Positions 1 through 9,609 of a stretch of 64,000 nucleotides of DNA are shown here, one piece after another. Numbering within the stretch: position 1 is the first letter of the stretch; every line of letters starts with the position of its first letter. Below the pieces are notes generated by a model, which was given only the letters and a program-made list of their open reading frames with translations, made no database searches and was not told the DNA's origin. Made by a program: the position numbers and the translations under genes. The DNA comes from Ectobius pallidus (Eukaryota > Arthropoda > Insecta > Blattodea > Ectobiidae), in contig CAXKWD010000008.1 of NCBI GenBank assembly GCA_964059195.1, positions 49,270,502 to 49,334,501 on the forward strand, given 5' to 3'.

Positions 1-332
1 CATTGGTACAGTGAGTCCCATGCAAGAGTTGGCCAATGATGCAGTTCCTGCAGCTCCAACTCCCGAGCGATTGGGTGAAATATCTACACTAATAAAGCCA
101 CGATCAGTGTAATGATTCAGGTTCTCACATTTACAGTTAAAATTAGAATGAAAATAAACACGTATCTCATCACAAGAGATGTTGGGAATGTTCTCCTCTT
201 GCATCCACACAATACTGGCACCTTTTTAGGAAATTTTCATTCACACGCATAAGTTCAGCTTCCGAGAGAGAGTTCATTTCTCTTGTGATAGGCCTATGTG
301 ATATTGTCTTGAAGTTCTTCTAACAGTATGTG
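1..332 (-). mobile_element. Mariner-type transposase C-terminus, inverted copy
   Basis: Read on the minus strand, this segment repeats the end of a Tc1/mariner-like transposase reading frame and its 3' flank. The same sequence lies in plus orientation at about 2590-2960. Both copies carry the tail motif of this family (Leu-Lys/Gln-Asp-Asn near the start, then Arg-Cys-Gln-Tyr-Cys-Val-Asp-Ala-Arg-Gly-Glu-His). Homology is close from the window edge to about 332. A small insertion near 290 creates an extra TAGGCCTA. The DDE catalytic region is absent, so this is a dead fragment; the rest may lie left of the window. Confidence 0.7.
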
Positions 333-718
333 AATATTATTTATGGGGAAACTTGAAAAATTATTTTTTCTCATTTTAAATGCCCATGGATACAATCCCT
401 GAGCATCATGCTCACATTGGGACATGGCAATGGTACAAGATATGTATGATACAATGCAAGAATACATATGATATCTGTTTACAATACAATATGATACAAA
501 ATTTACAATGATTTACACAATTAACAAACATATTCTATTCTAGAACATTCTACATCTTAACTAACATATCTATAGCTTATCATAGCAGGCTGCTATTTAC
601 ACTAAGAGATAAATTTTCTCTAGCAGTATAGAATATTACTGTGTCAAACCACAGTTATAGTTACAGTCCTTCACTTCCAACTTACATATCGGTATGGGGA
701 ATAGTGTAATACCAAGTT
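333..718 (-). other. AT-rich stretch, probable LINE 3' untranslated region
   Basis: No reading frame is supported here. The segment directly follows, on the minus strand, the C-terminal end of the LINE at 719-2573. It is rich in ATGATACAA-like words, as LINE 3' tails often are. Assignment as that LINE's 3' untranslated region is inference from position. Confidence 0.35.
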
Positions 719-2573
719 TTAATCTGAGCAGTCTAATTTCTTAAGTTGTTTCAGTTTTATAGCTTTTCCACAGATATTTTTTTTTACTTCTTTCTTGTAG
801 TTATTTGTGCTTTTACATAGTTTAGTTTCGTTGGGCAGTAGATTATATAGCTGGACACATCTTCGAATTATATTTTTGGTCCCAAATCGTGTCGTTGAGA
901 TTGAGAGTGTATGGATATTATGTGGACATTTTAAGTTGTGATTATGGATCTCCGGACAATTAAGTAGTGAGATGTTGCTATGTGTTTTATGATTTATGAT
1001 TTTATAAATTAGTATTAGACAAGCGTTGTCTATTTCTAAGTGTAGAGGTAAAATGTTTAGTGACAAATACATTGAGTGACAGTTATACTGGAATGGAAGG
1101 TTAAAAATAAGGTTCGTAGTGATCTGTTTTGTAATATTTCAAGTCGTCTTAAAAATGTGTTATTACATGAGGACCAGATGACATTCATATACGATAGCCT
1201 AGAGTGTATGAAGGCATAATATAAGTTTTTGCATATGTTGTCAGGTAGATTTAGATATTTCTCTCTATGGAAAATTGATATTATAGGTAATAGCTTATTA
1301 CTGATGTTGGTAACATGCATGTTCCAGCTAAGACATGAGTCCAGTACTAGTCCTACATATTTATAGGAAGTAACGATTTCGACTTTATTTGATCCTAATG
1401 TTAGATGTAGGGTAATTTAGAAGTGTGTAGGTGAGAATGAAAGAGCATGCCTTTTGTTTTCTCTGCATTAATTGAAAGCCTGTTGAGATACATCCAGAGT
1501 ATTATTTTGTTAATATCCTGTTGCATTGCTATTATTACATCACTTTCCGTTTTTTCTTTATACAATATAGCAGTGTCATCGGCATAAAGCTTAATGGTAC
1601 AGACATCGTATTATATCTCTGCCGGTCTGTCAAGTGACTTATTTCCTGGTAGGAGAAGAGATTCTACTAGTGTGCACAAAAACATATCTTAAATTTACAA
1701 CGGGCAGCAGATTTGAGCTCGGACAAACAATGACTAGAAAGGGAACTGGATGTCTTTTGTATTGGAATACACGGACTACCTGATCCTTGTAACAAAATTC
1801 CAACGGTCGGTGAGAGGCACAGATATAAAATGACAGCTGTACCTTTCAAGTTTATGTATGGTAACTGATATCATTAATATATATTATGAACAATAACGGA
1901 CCTAAAATGGACCCTTGTGGGACACCTATGGTTACACTTGCTATAGTACTGTTGGTATTATTTATTCTGGTGTATTATTGTCTATTAGTAAGGTAGCTTT
2001 TGAACAATTCTAGACATAAGCCTCTAACACCGATTATCTCCAGTTTATATAGTAAAATTGAGTGATCAACTGTGTCGAATGCTTTCTTTAAATCAATGAA
2101 GAAGGCTCCTCCTAATTGACCAGAGTCCATAGCATCTTCTAGGTAGGAAACAGTGTCAGTAGCTATTGAGAGGGTAGAAGAGTTTTAAAAAATCCATACT
2201 GAGCCTTAGAGAAGAATTTTATGTTGCATAAATATTGTGTTAGTCTACTTTTGACAATATTTTCCAAGATTTTAAAGAAGACTGGATGAATCGAGATGAG
2301 ACGGTAGTTTGTGGGTTGAGTTTTACTGCCTTGTTTGTAAATTGGTATCACTTTGGCAATCTTAGCTCCATCCGGGACTACTCCATTTTCCAAAGATAGG
2401 TTTACTAGATCAGTTAAGTTCTGGATTACATTGGTTGCGATTCGTTTTAATAACCTATTGGTTAAGCCATCCACATCTAGAGAACCGGAGTTCTTCAATT
2501 TGTTCAGTGTATTACTAATTTCTTCATTATTAGTTGGTGTAAAGAAAAAGGAATTCGGTATGTTTAAATGCAT
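719..2573 (-). pseudogene. Broken non-LTR retrotransposon reverse transcriptase (Jockey/CR1-like)
   Basis: The RT reads from 2573 down to 719 in several frames. At 2573-2163 are the RT fingers, with the motifs PTNNEEISNTLNKLK, DVDGL and KVIPIYKQG. Near 1561-1592 the reverse complement encodes the catalytic YADDTAI box. At 1320-1057 lies the thumb region (LPDNICKNLYYAFIHSRLSY), and at 1072-719 the C-terminal tail (TRFGTKNIIRRCVQLYNLLP). Frameshifts separate all blocks, so no functional protein is possible. The endonuclease half is missing: the element stops at 2573, beside the mariner fragment at 2590. Clade is judged from motif style only. Confidence 0.8.
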
Positions 2574-2960
2574 ATGAGTGTAAGCAGAAGATACTGGGAT
2601 TCTGTCTGCTACGTGTATAGGTCAATTTCTCATACATTAGAAGAACTTAAAGACAATATCACAAGAGAAATTAACTTTATCTCAGAAGCTGAACTTATGC
2701 GCGTGAAAGAACATTTCCTAAAAAGGTGCCAGTATTGTGTGGATGCAAGAGGAGAACACTTCCAACATCTCCTGTGATGAGGTATGTGTTTATTTTTATT
2801 GTAATGTTAACTGTAAATGTGAGAACCTGAATCATTACACCGATCGCGGCTTTATTAGCGTAGATATTATACCCGATCGCTCGGGAGTTGGAGCTGTGCC
2901 TGCCGTGAAACAGGAATCTGCATCGTTGGCAAACTCATGCATGGGGCTCACTGTAGTTTC
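2568..2960 (+). pseudogene. Mariner-type transposase C-terminal fragment, plus copy
   Basis: The frame from about 2590 to 2777 encodes the C-terminal tail of a Tc1/mariner-type (IS630 superfamily) DDE transposase: TLEELKDNITREINF, then a stretch ending in GEHFQHLL and a stop. Sequence to about 2960 is 3' flank shared with the inverted copy at 1-332. No catalytic residues remain. It abuts the LINE that ends at 2948, so one of the two interrupted the other. Confidence 0.7.
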
Positions 2961-4501
2961 TCGGTACTCCATATTATGCTCATCATTTCCTTCATCCTTT
3001 GTACAAATATCCTATCTTTACCTTTAAACAGTTCTGCTTGCAGACCGTCCGTTCCTGCTGCTCTATTGTTTTTTGTATCTTCAATTGTCATTTCTAGTTC
3101 TATGATCTCTGGGGGTTCCTCTTCTCCCTCGTATCCCCTCTCTAGTTCAAATCTTTCTTCTTCTTCCTGATCTTCCACTAAGATACTCTTAAAATACCTT
3201 GTCCAGCAAGACAGTATTTCTTGTGTATCAGAGAATATATAACCAGTCTCATCTCTACAACTCGCTGATTTTGGGTTAAAAACGTTTTTCTGGTCCTTTA
3301 CATTTTTATAAAACTGCCTTGCCTTATGTTGCTCTGCATTCTCAATTAATTCATTCATTTTTCCAATCGTCCACGCCCTCTTTTTCTTCTTGTGTATTTG
3401 CTTTTCAATTCTTCTTTTTTCTTTACACAAGTTTTCTTCTGCTCTTGTTCTTGGTCCTTGGATCATAATTTTGTAAGCTTCATTTTTGGCGTCTGTGGCA
3501 TGTTTGCACTCTTCATCAAACCAATCCGATTTTTGTTTGTGGTTTCTAAACTTCCCTAGTATATTCTCTTCTGTCTCTCTCACATTTTTTTCCATTTGCT
3601 CCCAGAATTCATGACTACTTTCTCTCTCTTCATTTCCATTTAGTTCAGGTCCTTGCATTCTGTTCTCTAGTTCTTTAAGAAAATCCTCCTTTTTTGTTCT
3701 TGTGCTAGTTGGTCTATATTATATCTTTGTATTCGCTGGACTGGTTGCTTGTTATATTTAGGTCTATTAAATCGCGCCCTTATCATAGCAATTACAAGAT
3801 AGTTGTCTGAGTCTACCTTTGTCCCTCGGTATGTTCTTGTATCGATCAGTTTTGTTTTATGCCATGCCTCTATTATTATTTGATCAATTTGGTTGCATGT
3901 TCCTCTATCGGGGGATACCCATGTTCCTTTATAAATGTTTTTCTTTGGGAAAAGTGTTGTGCCCACCACCATGTTTAATAATACTGCTAATTGAATTAGT
4001 CTAGATCCATTATTGTTTGTTTCCTCATGTAGACTATATGCTCCAATTGTTGGCTTATGCGTGCTTTCCCTGCCAACTTTTGCGTTCATATCCCCCAGAA
4101 ACATTTTAACATCATGCCTTGGGCACCTCATACAAACTTGTTCTAGTTGATCATAGAATTCTTCTTTCTCTTCCTCACTAGCGGCCTCAATTGGGGTTAT
4201 GTGCACATATCATACTTATGTTAATAAGCCTGCCTCTTACTCTCAGATACGCCAAACGATTGATTATGGCTTTGAAATCCATTATCAAGTGTTTCAATCT
4301 TTTGTTCACTACGAACCCAGTGCCAAAAATATGGTCTTTAGGGTGGCAACTATAGTATATAACAAAGTTCTTTCTTTCTACAATACCTATCCCTACCCAT
4401 TTGATCTCTTGCACTGCCACTATGTCTGTTTTGTAATTTGTTAATTGGTCTTCCAACTTTGATAACGCCAGGTCTATACAAACTAAGTAGGTACATTCCA
4501 T
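2948..4501 (-). pseudogene. LINE A: endonuclease and start of RT, craniofacial-development-protein-2-like
   Basis: On the minus strand, 4501-4187 and 4206-3667 encode an apurinic-type endonuclease: DIVAVQEIKWVG, HIFGTGFVVN, MFLGDMNAKVGRE, NQIDQIII and SDNYLVIAMIR. 3658-2948 is the linker plus the start of the RT (NNRAAGTDGLQAELFK). At least two frameshifts separate the blocks. The RT is lost where the mariner fragment begins near 2955. These motifs are typical of RTE-like LINEs annotated in insects as craniofacial development protein 2-like. Its 5' leader continues upstream to about 4987. Confidence 0.82.
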
Positions 4502-4987
4502 GTGCCAACTCGTATGTCCTTGTTCTGTTTGCCAGTCCTTCTTCCAAAAATCCGTCCAGCTTCTAATTGTTGAGGATTTGCAACTTAATGTTTTTACAAG
4601 GAAGGGTTGTCAGCCCTAATTGTTGAGGATTTGCAACTTAATGTTTTTACAAGGAAGGGTTGTCAGCCCTTCGCAAACCCCCAACCTGGAGGACCAGGTA
4701 ATTTGTACTCAAGGCTTTCTTCCCCTAGCCTTTGGAGATCCAACTCCCATCCTGCAAGGCAACAGCTCCCTATTTTGAGGTCGTCTCCTCTGCCTTCTTC
4801 GCCTATGAAGCCATTGGACTTCCTCTCCTGGAGTGCTCTTTCGTCTGACCTCTTGCCTTTGGCCTGTCCGGCAAGGGAGGCCCTGCCAGTAGCATTGCTA
4901 CTGCTGGCTTAGCTCAAAGGATCGTCAAGGTATGCAAACTTCACCACCGACGGTAAGGTCTCGCACTCCCCAGGTGGGGATCTCCTT
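4502..4987 (-). mobile_element. 5' leader of LINE A
   Basis: This G/C-richer leader matches the leader of LINE B at about 6490-6835. Shared landmarks include CCTGTCCGGCAAGGGAG, a block reading CTACTGCCGGC or CTACTGCTGGC, and CCAACCTGG. On the minus strand both start with a CTCCACCT or CCCCACCT box followed by GACCTT. The leader ends near 4987, inside the RT of LINE B, which suggests that LINE A inserted there. Confidence 0.6.
4565..4670. repeat. Tandem duplication, two 53-bp units
   Basis: Two head-to-tail copies of a 53-bp unit start at 4565 and 4618 (AATTGTTGAGGATTTGCAAC...). They look identical by eye. The unit sits at the inner edge of the LINE A leader and is probably a replication-slippage product. 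Confidence 0.85.
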
Positions 4988-6835
4988 TAAGCACTTTATT
5001 AAAAATAGTTGTTAATGCTGTTACAACTTTAGGTCCTCCATATTTTAATAATTCCATTACTACTTCTCCAGGACCAGCTGCCTTGCCATTTTTTGATCTC
5101 CGAAGGGCCTGGTATACTTCATTTTCATTTACCTCTTCCATATTACAGTTTGCTACTTCAATCTGTTCTTCCCTATATTCCTTTCTGTCCTCCTTGAGAA
5201 GAGTTTCAAAATGCCTCTTCCATTCACAAATCGCAATCATTCCAGGTCATCCTCTCATTGTGGTAGGCGCTTTCACCTGCTGTATAAATCTTCATGCTTC
5301 TGATGTCCTATTATACCCTACTAAATGCTTTACCTCGGCACATTTCTTCTCCCATGATTTCTCTTTGGCTCGAGCAACCATCCTTTTTACTTCCCTCTTA
5401 ATTGTGATGTACTGGTCCCTATCTTCTTGCCTTTTAGAACTTAACCATTTCTGGTAAACACTCTTCTTTTCCTAAACTTTGTCTCTAAGGGTCTGAGTCA
5501 TCCGTTCAGCACACTTCTTCCTTCCTCTCTCCATTCCATGAGCCTCCTCCCAAGCTTCTAATAGGCATGACTTTAAATCCTCATAAATCAAAGCTGCAGA
5601 TCCCTCCCTATCCAATCTGAGCTTTTGCTCCAGTCATCTCCTGAGTAGATCTCGTATACTCCAGTCTTGTAGCAGACGCACATTTAAATGTGGCACTTCA
5701 ATAACTCCGCCTTCTTCTTCTTCCCTTACCTGAACCTTAGGTCTTGCAGGAATTATAATTTTTCCTACCATCATGTGATGATCTGTTCCGCATTCAGGCC
5801 CATGGAACTCTTACATCCTGAACTACAGCTTTCCTATCTTGCCTTGCAATTACTAGATCAATAACTGACTTTAAATTCCTGGTTGGTTGAGTCCATGTAT
5901 ACTTATGGATATCCTTATGCTGGAAGAACCCACTCCTAATCTGACATTGTGTCTGATCACATACCTCAACAAGCCAATATCCGTTGTTATTCAAAGTTTC
6001 TTCACCAAATTTCCCAACCACATCGTTATTCAATCGAGTCTCAACTCTACTATTAAAGTCTTCCAGCACAAACAATTCTTGTCAAGCAGAAGTTGCCTCA
6101 ATAAGATCCCTAAGTGAGGCAAAATACCCCTCTTTATCAAGCATGGCAGCATCCTCACACCGAGCATACGTTGCTATTATAACCACTTCACTTCCAAATA
6201 TTTCAATCACCAATTTCAAAAATTTCTCATTAATCTCCTCCCAGTTCTTTACTTTTCCATTCCACCTATTCCTGATCAAAATGGATACACCAGCTTTTGC
6301 CCATGCACTCTTATCAACTCCACTCCATATATGTTGATACTTGCCAAGATTTTCACTCCCTTTACCTTTCTTCTTAGTCTCTGTCAAAACTAGAATATCT
6401 GCTCGCTGTTTCTCAATCTCAGAAATTACTTCCTGCACTTTATTACTCAAACCCCGTATGTTCCATGTTCCAATTTGGATAGTCATTTTTCGAAGCTATT
6501 GTCTTTTTCCAAAAGGTATTTTTCCTTCTGAGGTTCGTAGCAGTTTCCCTTTTACCCTACAGGGAGCTGGCCTGTAGCGGAACCCCCAACCTGGGGGACC
6601 AGGGGACTTTTTCTCGGGCATCCCTTGCCCTAGAGAGACTGCTTTCGCTATGGCTATGAGATCCCTCTTCCCCATTTGAGTTGCTTCTTTGTCTGGCTCC
6701 TCCCCACCAACCTGTCCGGCAAGGGAGACCCTACCAGCAGCTATGCTACTGCCGGCATAGCTTGGTGGATCTTTAGAACACGCAAGCCCCACCACCTCAT
6801 CAAGGTCATGCAACTCCTAGGTGGAGACTGTTTAA
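4988..6835 (-). pseudogene. LINE B: leader, endonuclease and RT start
   Basis: From 6835 on the minus strand come a leader with a weak ORF (6813-6496) and then an endonuclease at 6486-6082. The endonuclease begins TIQIGTWNIRGLSNKV with the catalytic TET motif. It continues at 6075-5794 with DFNSRV, HKDIHKYTWTQPTRNLK and an SVIDLVI block. The linker between 5790 and 5240 is frameshifted. RT starts at 5240 (WKRHFETLLKEDRKEYREE, then KNGKAAGPGEVV) and stops abruptly at about 4988, where the LINE A leader begins. The motifs place it in the same broad LINE group as A. Confidence 0.78.
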
Positions 6836-7257
6836 CTTGTCCATCCAAATAGAAAAGGCATTTTGCCAAACTTATTAGTATTTCATGTTCATTTGTAGGA
6901 GTAACATATAAACTTCCAATTGGGGTGATTCTGTATGAAGGACTATAATATTCTTTATCTTTGCATATATTTTTAGTAAAGTTTTAAGTAATCTGCACTA
7001 TATCAGTATTTAGATTTTGCAAGGTTTCTACTGGGTTCTTCATGGTCTTATAAACTACTACTAGTTTATTTCCATAATTTATTATTCTGCACATAAGTTA
7101 CAGTAAAAGTGTTATAGAATTTAGTCAAGATTTAGGCTAATACTAAATATTTACTTTGACTGCTCGAATATCAAACATTTCACCAAGCATAACCAAAAAA
7201 ATTAAATCTTATACACTTTCAGTTGTGCAGCTGTTTAATAAATCAAAATGCAAAATA
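6836..7257 (-). pseudogene. Possible remnant of another LINE, upstream of RT
   Basis: Minus-strand translation of about 7000-6840 gives a short block with TPTNEHEILISLAKC. It resembles the PTN-x-x-EI block just before the RT domain of Jockey-type LINEs, and the LINE at 719-2573 has PTNNEEISNTLNK at that place. The block ends where the LINE B leader starts at 6835, consistent with B inserting into an older LINE. Support is one short motif; the rest of the stretch shows nothing. Confidence 0.3.
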
Positions 7258-7735
7258 CAGTGAACTCTTGATAATTCAGACCTCAATACGCCCGACTTCG
7301 GATAACTCGGACAGATTCTTGACGACCCAGACCCAGATCTACAGCCATTTTACGGCCACTTGAAGACTGCAAGAGAAGTAATTATTCAAAAGGAACAGAA
7401 AAAGTGAACACAGAAGAACATTTACAGTTTCTCCCGGCCTAAATCCCCTCAGGAAAATATGCTCAAAGTGCCCACATCTATCATCATCGTGTCCTAATAA
7501 TGTAACAGTGTGTATTTCAGACCCTCACTAGAAATTTTAATACAGTACTGAAGTGTTATTTGTTTTTGTTCCAACTGTAAGTTGCCTATATTGTGCCTCA
7601 TAGATTTTCTTGTAGCTTAAACACGAAATTCCATTACTTAGATTACCATTTCCTTATTTCCCCTCCATAAGCCGGACATTTCATAACTCGGACAGACCCC
7701 TTCTCACTTTAGTCCAGTTTATCGAGAGTTTACTG
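7258..7735. mobile_element. Pogo/Tigger-type MITE
   Basis: The left end reads CAGTGAACTCTTGATAATTC and the right end, reverse-complemented, reads CAGTAAACTCTCGATAAACT. Both ends are flanked by TA (7256-7257 and 7736-7737), the duplication expected of Tc1/mariner/pogo transposition. A second internal inverted block (GATAACTCGGACAGA against the complement of CATAACTCGGACAGA) extends the terminal homology. At 478 bp with no ORF it is non-autonomous. Confidence 0.8.
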
Positions 7736-7737
7736 TA

Positions 7738-8088
7738 GTTTAACATTAATGTACTGGTACAAGAAAAATGCTAACTAACCTTTTAGTACATACCTTATGA
7801 ATGCAATATTTGATTTAACAATCCTTTTAAAAAAATCTTAATTTTTTGTTTAGTGTCACCTTTTTCATCCTTAAATACCTTCTATGGATGGTATCAAGGC
7901 ACCCATTTTAGTTCAGCCACGTTCTTTCAATTTCACATTAAACTTTAGCTATAATATGCCTACTGGCACTTAAAATGCAGAATGTTTAATAAGAAATGTT
8001 AATGACTAATCACACGAGTTGTTGTGTTGTCTTAAGGTGCATTTGTACTCTGGGGAGAGATTGTTGACTCATCATAAATATGATGTGC
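7738..8088. other. Unassigned AT-rich DNA
   Basis: No gene, clear repeat or tRNA-like signal is seen between the MITE and the 1-kb direct repeat. Confidence 0.5.
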
Positions 8089-9097
8089 TGTAATGTTGAC
8101 TACAAGATTCCACTATTTTGTAATTAACAGAGTAGTAGAAATCCAAAAGGTAATTCAAGATTACTTAAGATACCAAAAGTGTCGCACAAGTTTAAAACCC
8201 AGCAACGTATGATTGTGTATAGGGGGCTTCCTATCCAGACTCGCTCGTCACCGCGATAAATAAACTCACGCGAGGCATTTAAGTATTCAGCGAAATCGCC
8301 TTAAAAAGGCACGTGGAATGGTACTGAAAGTTCAGGCCCAATAGATGGATTAATATTCTATAGTCAAAGAAATAATACAATAGGTTCAACAAATGAATAA
8401 CATTTTAATTATTTAAGAAAAGATTGATACACATATTAGATTGAATAGTTCATTCAAAATCAGTACAATTAAATTAGTGATAATACAATTTCTTTTGTTT
8501 CATTTTGTGCCAACTGAAATGATTCTAACTATCGTGCCTTCAATACATGTGTGCCTTAATTCCATTTTAGAAGAAAAGATAGAAAAGACGCATATTCTCA
8601 CACATACACTCTGGGTATGTAACCCCGTGTGTATAACGTTAAAAGATCACAAACCATAAGGGCAAAAGCACTGTGGTCAACAGCAAATATGCTTACAAGA
8701 ATCTATATGCATGTCCGTATATAATATTCACTAAGTCCACATACTTACGGTTGAGCAACAGACTTAAACAGAATACACACGCTTTTACATACCATGTCAG
8801 TCACTCAGAATCCTTTCCCCGCGGGTAGACATCCATACAGCAGAAATACGTGTAGAAATAGTCTCGTAGTAGAAGAAGAATGATAGTGGTGATATTGAAC
8901 ATGTCACCAAGTTAACTAGTTTAAGCCCCCTTCCCTTTCGTGGAGGGGATAGAGACCAGTTTCAAACAGATAGCCGATAAACAATCAGTGGTACCACTCG
9001 TACCAACCAAAATATTACGTTACATTCTATACCTTAGAACAAAATGTCCCAGTAAACTGTACCCAGATATATGTGATTATCTCAATGAGTCAGCACA
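8089..9097 (-). repeat. 1-kb direct repeat, candidate 3' LTR of the minus-strand Gypsy element
   Basis: This segment is highly similar, with small indels, to 21254-22254. Examples are CCAGCAACGTATGATTGTGT, CAATAGATGGATTAATATTC and TTCCCCGCGGGTAGACATCC in both. The ends have LTR form on the minus strand: TGTGCTGACT...AGTCAACATTACA. This copy has 24 bp (around 8290-8320) missing from the other; the other has a roughly 40-bp partial duplication near 21830-21870. A Gypsy pol lies between the two copies. No matching target duplication was found outside the pair. Confidence 0.6.
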
Positions 9098-9609
9098 GAC
9101 TCTGCCCACGAAACTTGTGCCACGTCCCAAGAATGAAAGTCCACACATAACATAAATATGGCACTAGATGTAGTGTCCTTGTGTACAAATGTAAATGTAT
9201 TTCTTTCCAGAATGCACGCAGATGTAGTATCTACAAATGTTAATGTTTACTTTTTTCCAGAATGCACGCAGTTGCAGTGTTAATGCTAAATTCTTTATAG
9301 TGATAAGTGTTCATGAAGTGATGCAGTGGCTACCAACATAAATAGCTGATTGTAAAGTCTCAATAGCATTTACTCCTAATTTCTGTTATTTACTAGCATG
9401 CATATATCACTTGTTAGATGCTGGTGAAGCAGGACAGGAGACCACAATGACGGACCAAGTTGAGGTCATGAAGAAAACGGGGCATCGACTTCCCCATGCA
9501 GAGCAGTGTTCCTTTTTGCTTCATGTCTTGAATCTAGTAGTTTAAATCTTCGTGCGGCTTTCCCAGGTACTAGATGAGTAGGGGGACCTCTTCATCATTT
9601 GATGAGGTA
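9098..9609. other. Short internal stretch with a 50-bp tandem duplication
   Basis: No gene is seen. A block ending CCAGAATGCACGCAG occurs twice about 50 bp apart (roughly 9184-9222 and 9232-9272). If the 1-kb repeats are LTRs, this is part of the region between pol and the 3' LTR. Confidence 0.4.

Noticed and set aside
5083..5457. 124-codon plus-strand ORF
   Set aside because: Antisense of the LINE B linker and RT; the minus strand has the recognisable motifs.
8089..9097. Segmental duplication of host DNA
   Set aside because: TG...CA ends and a primer-like site beside the other copy make an LTR more likely, though this is not proven.
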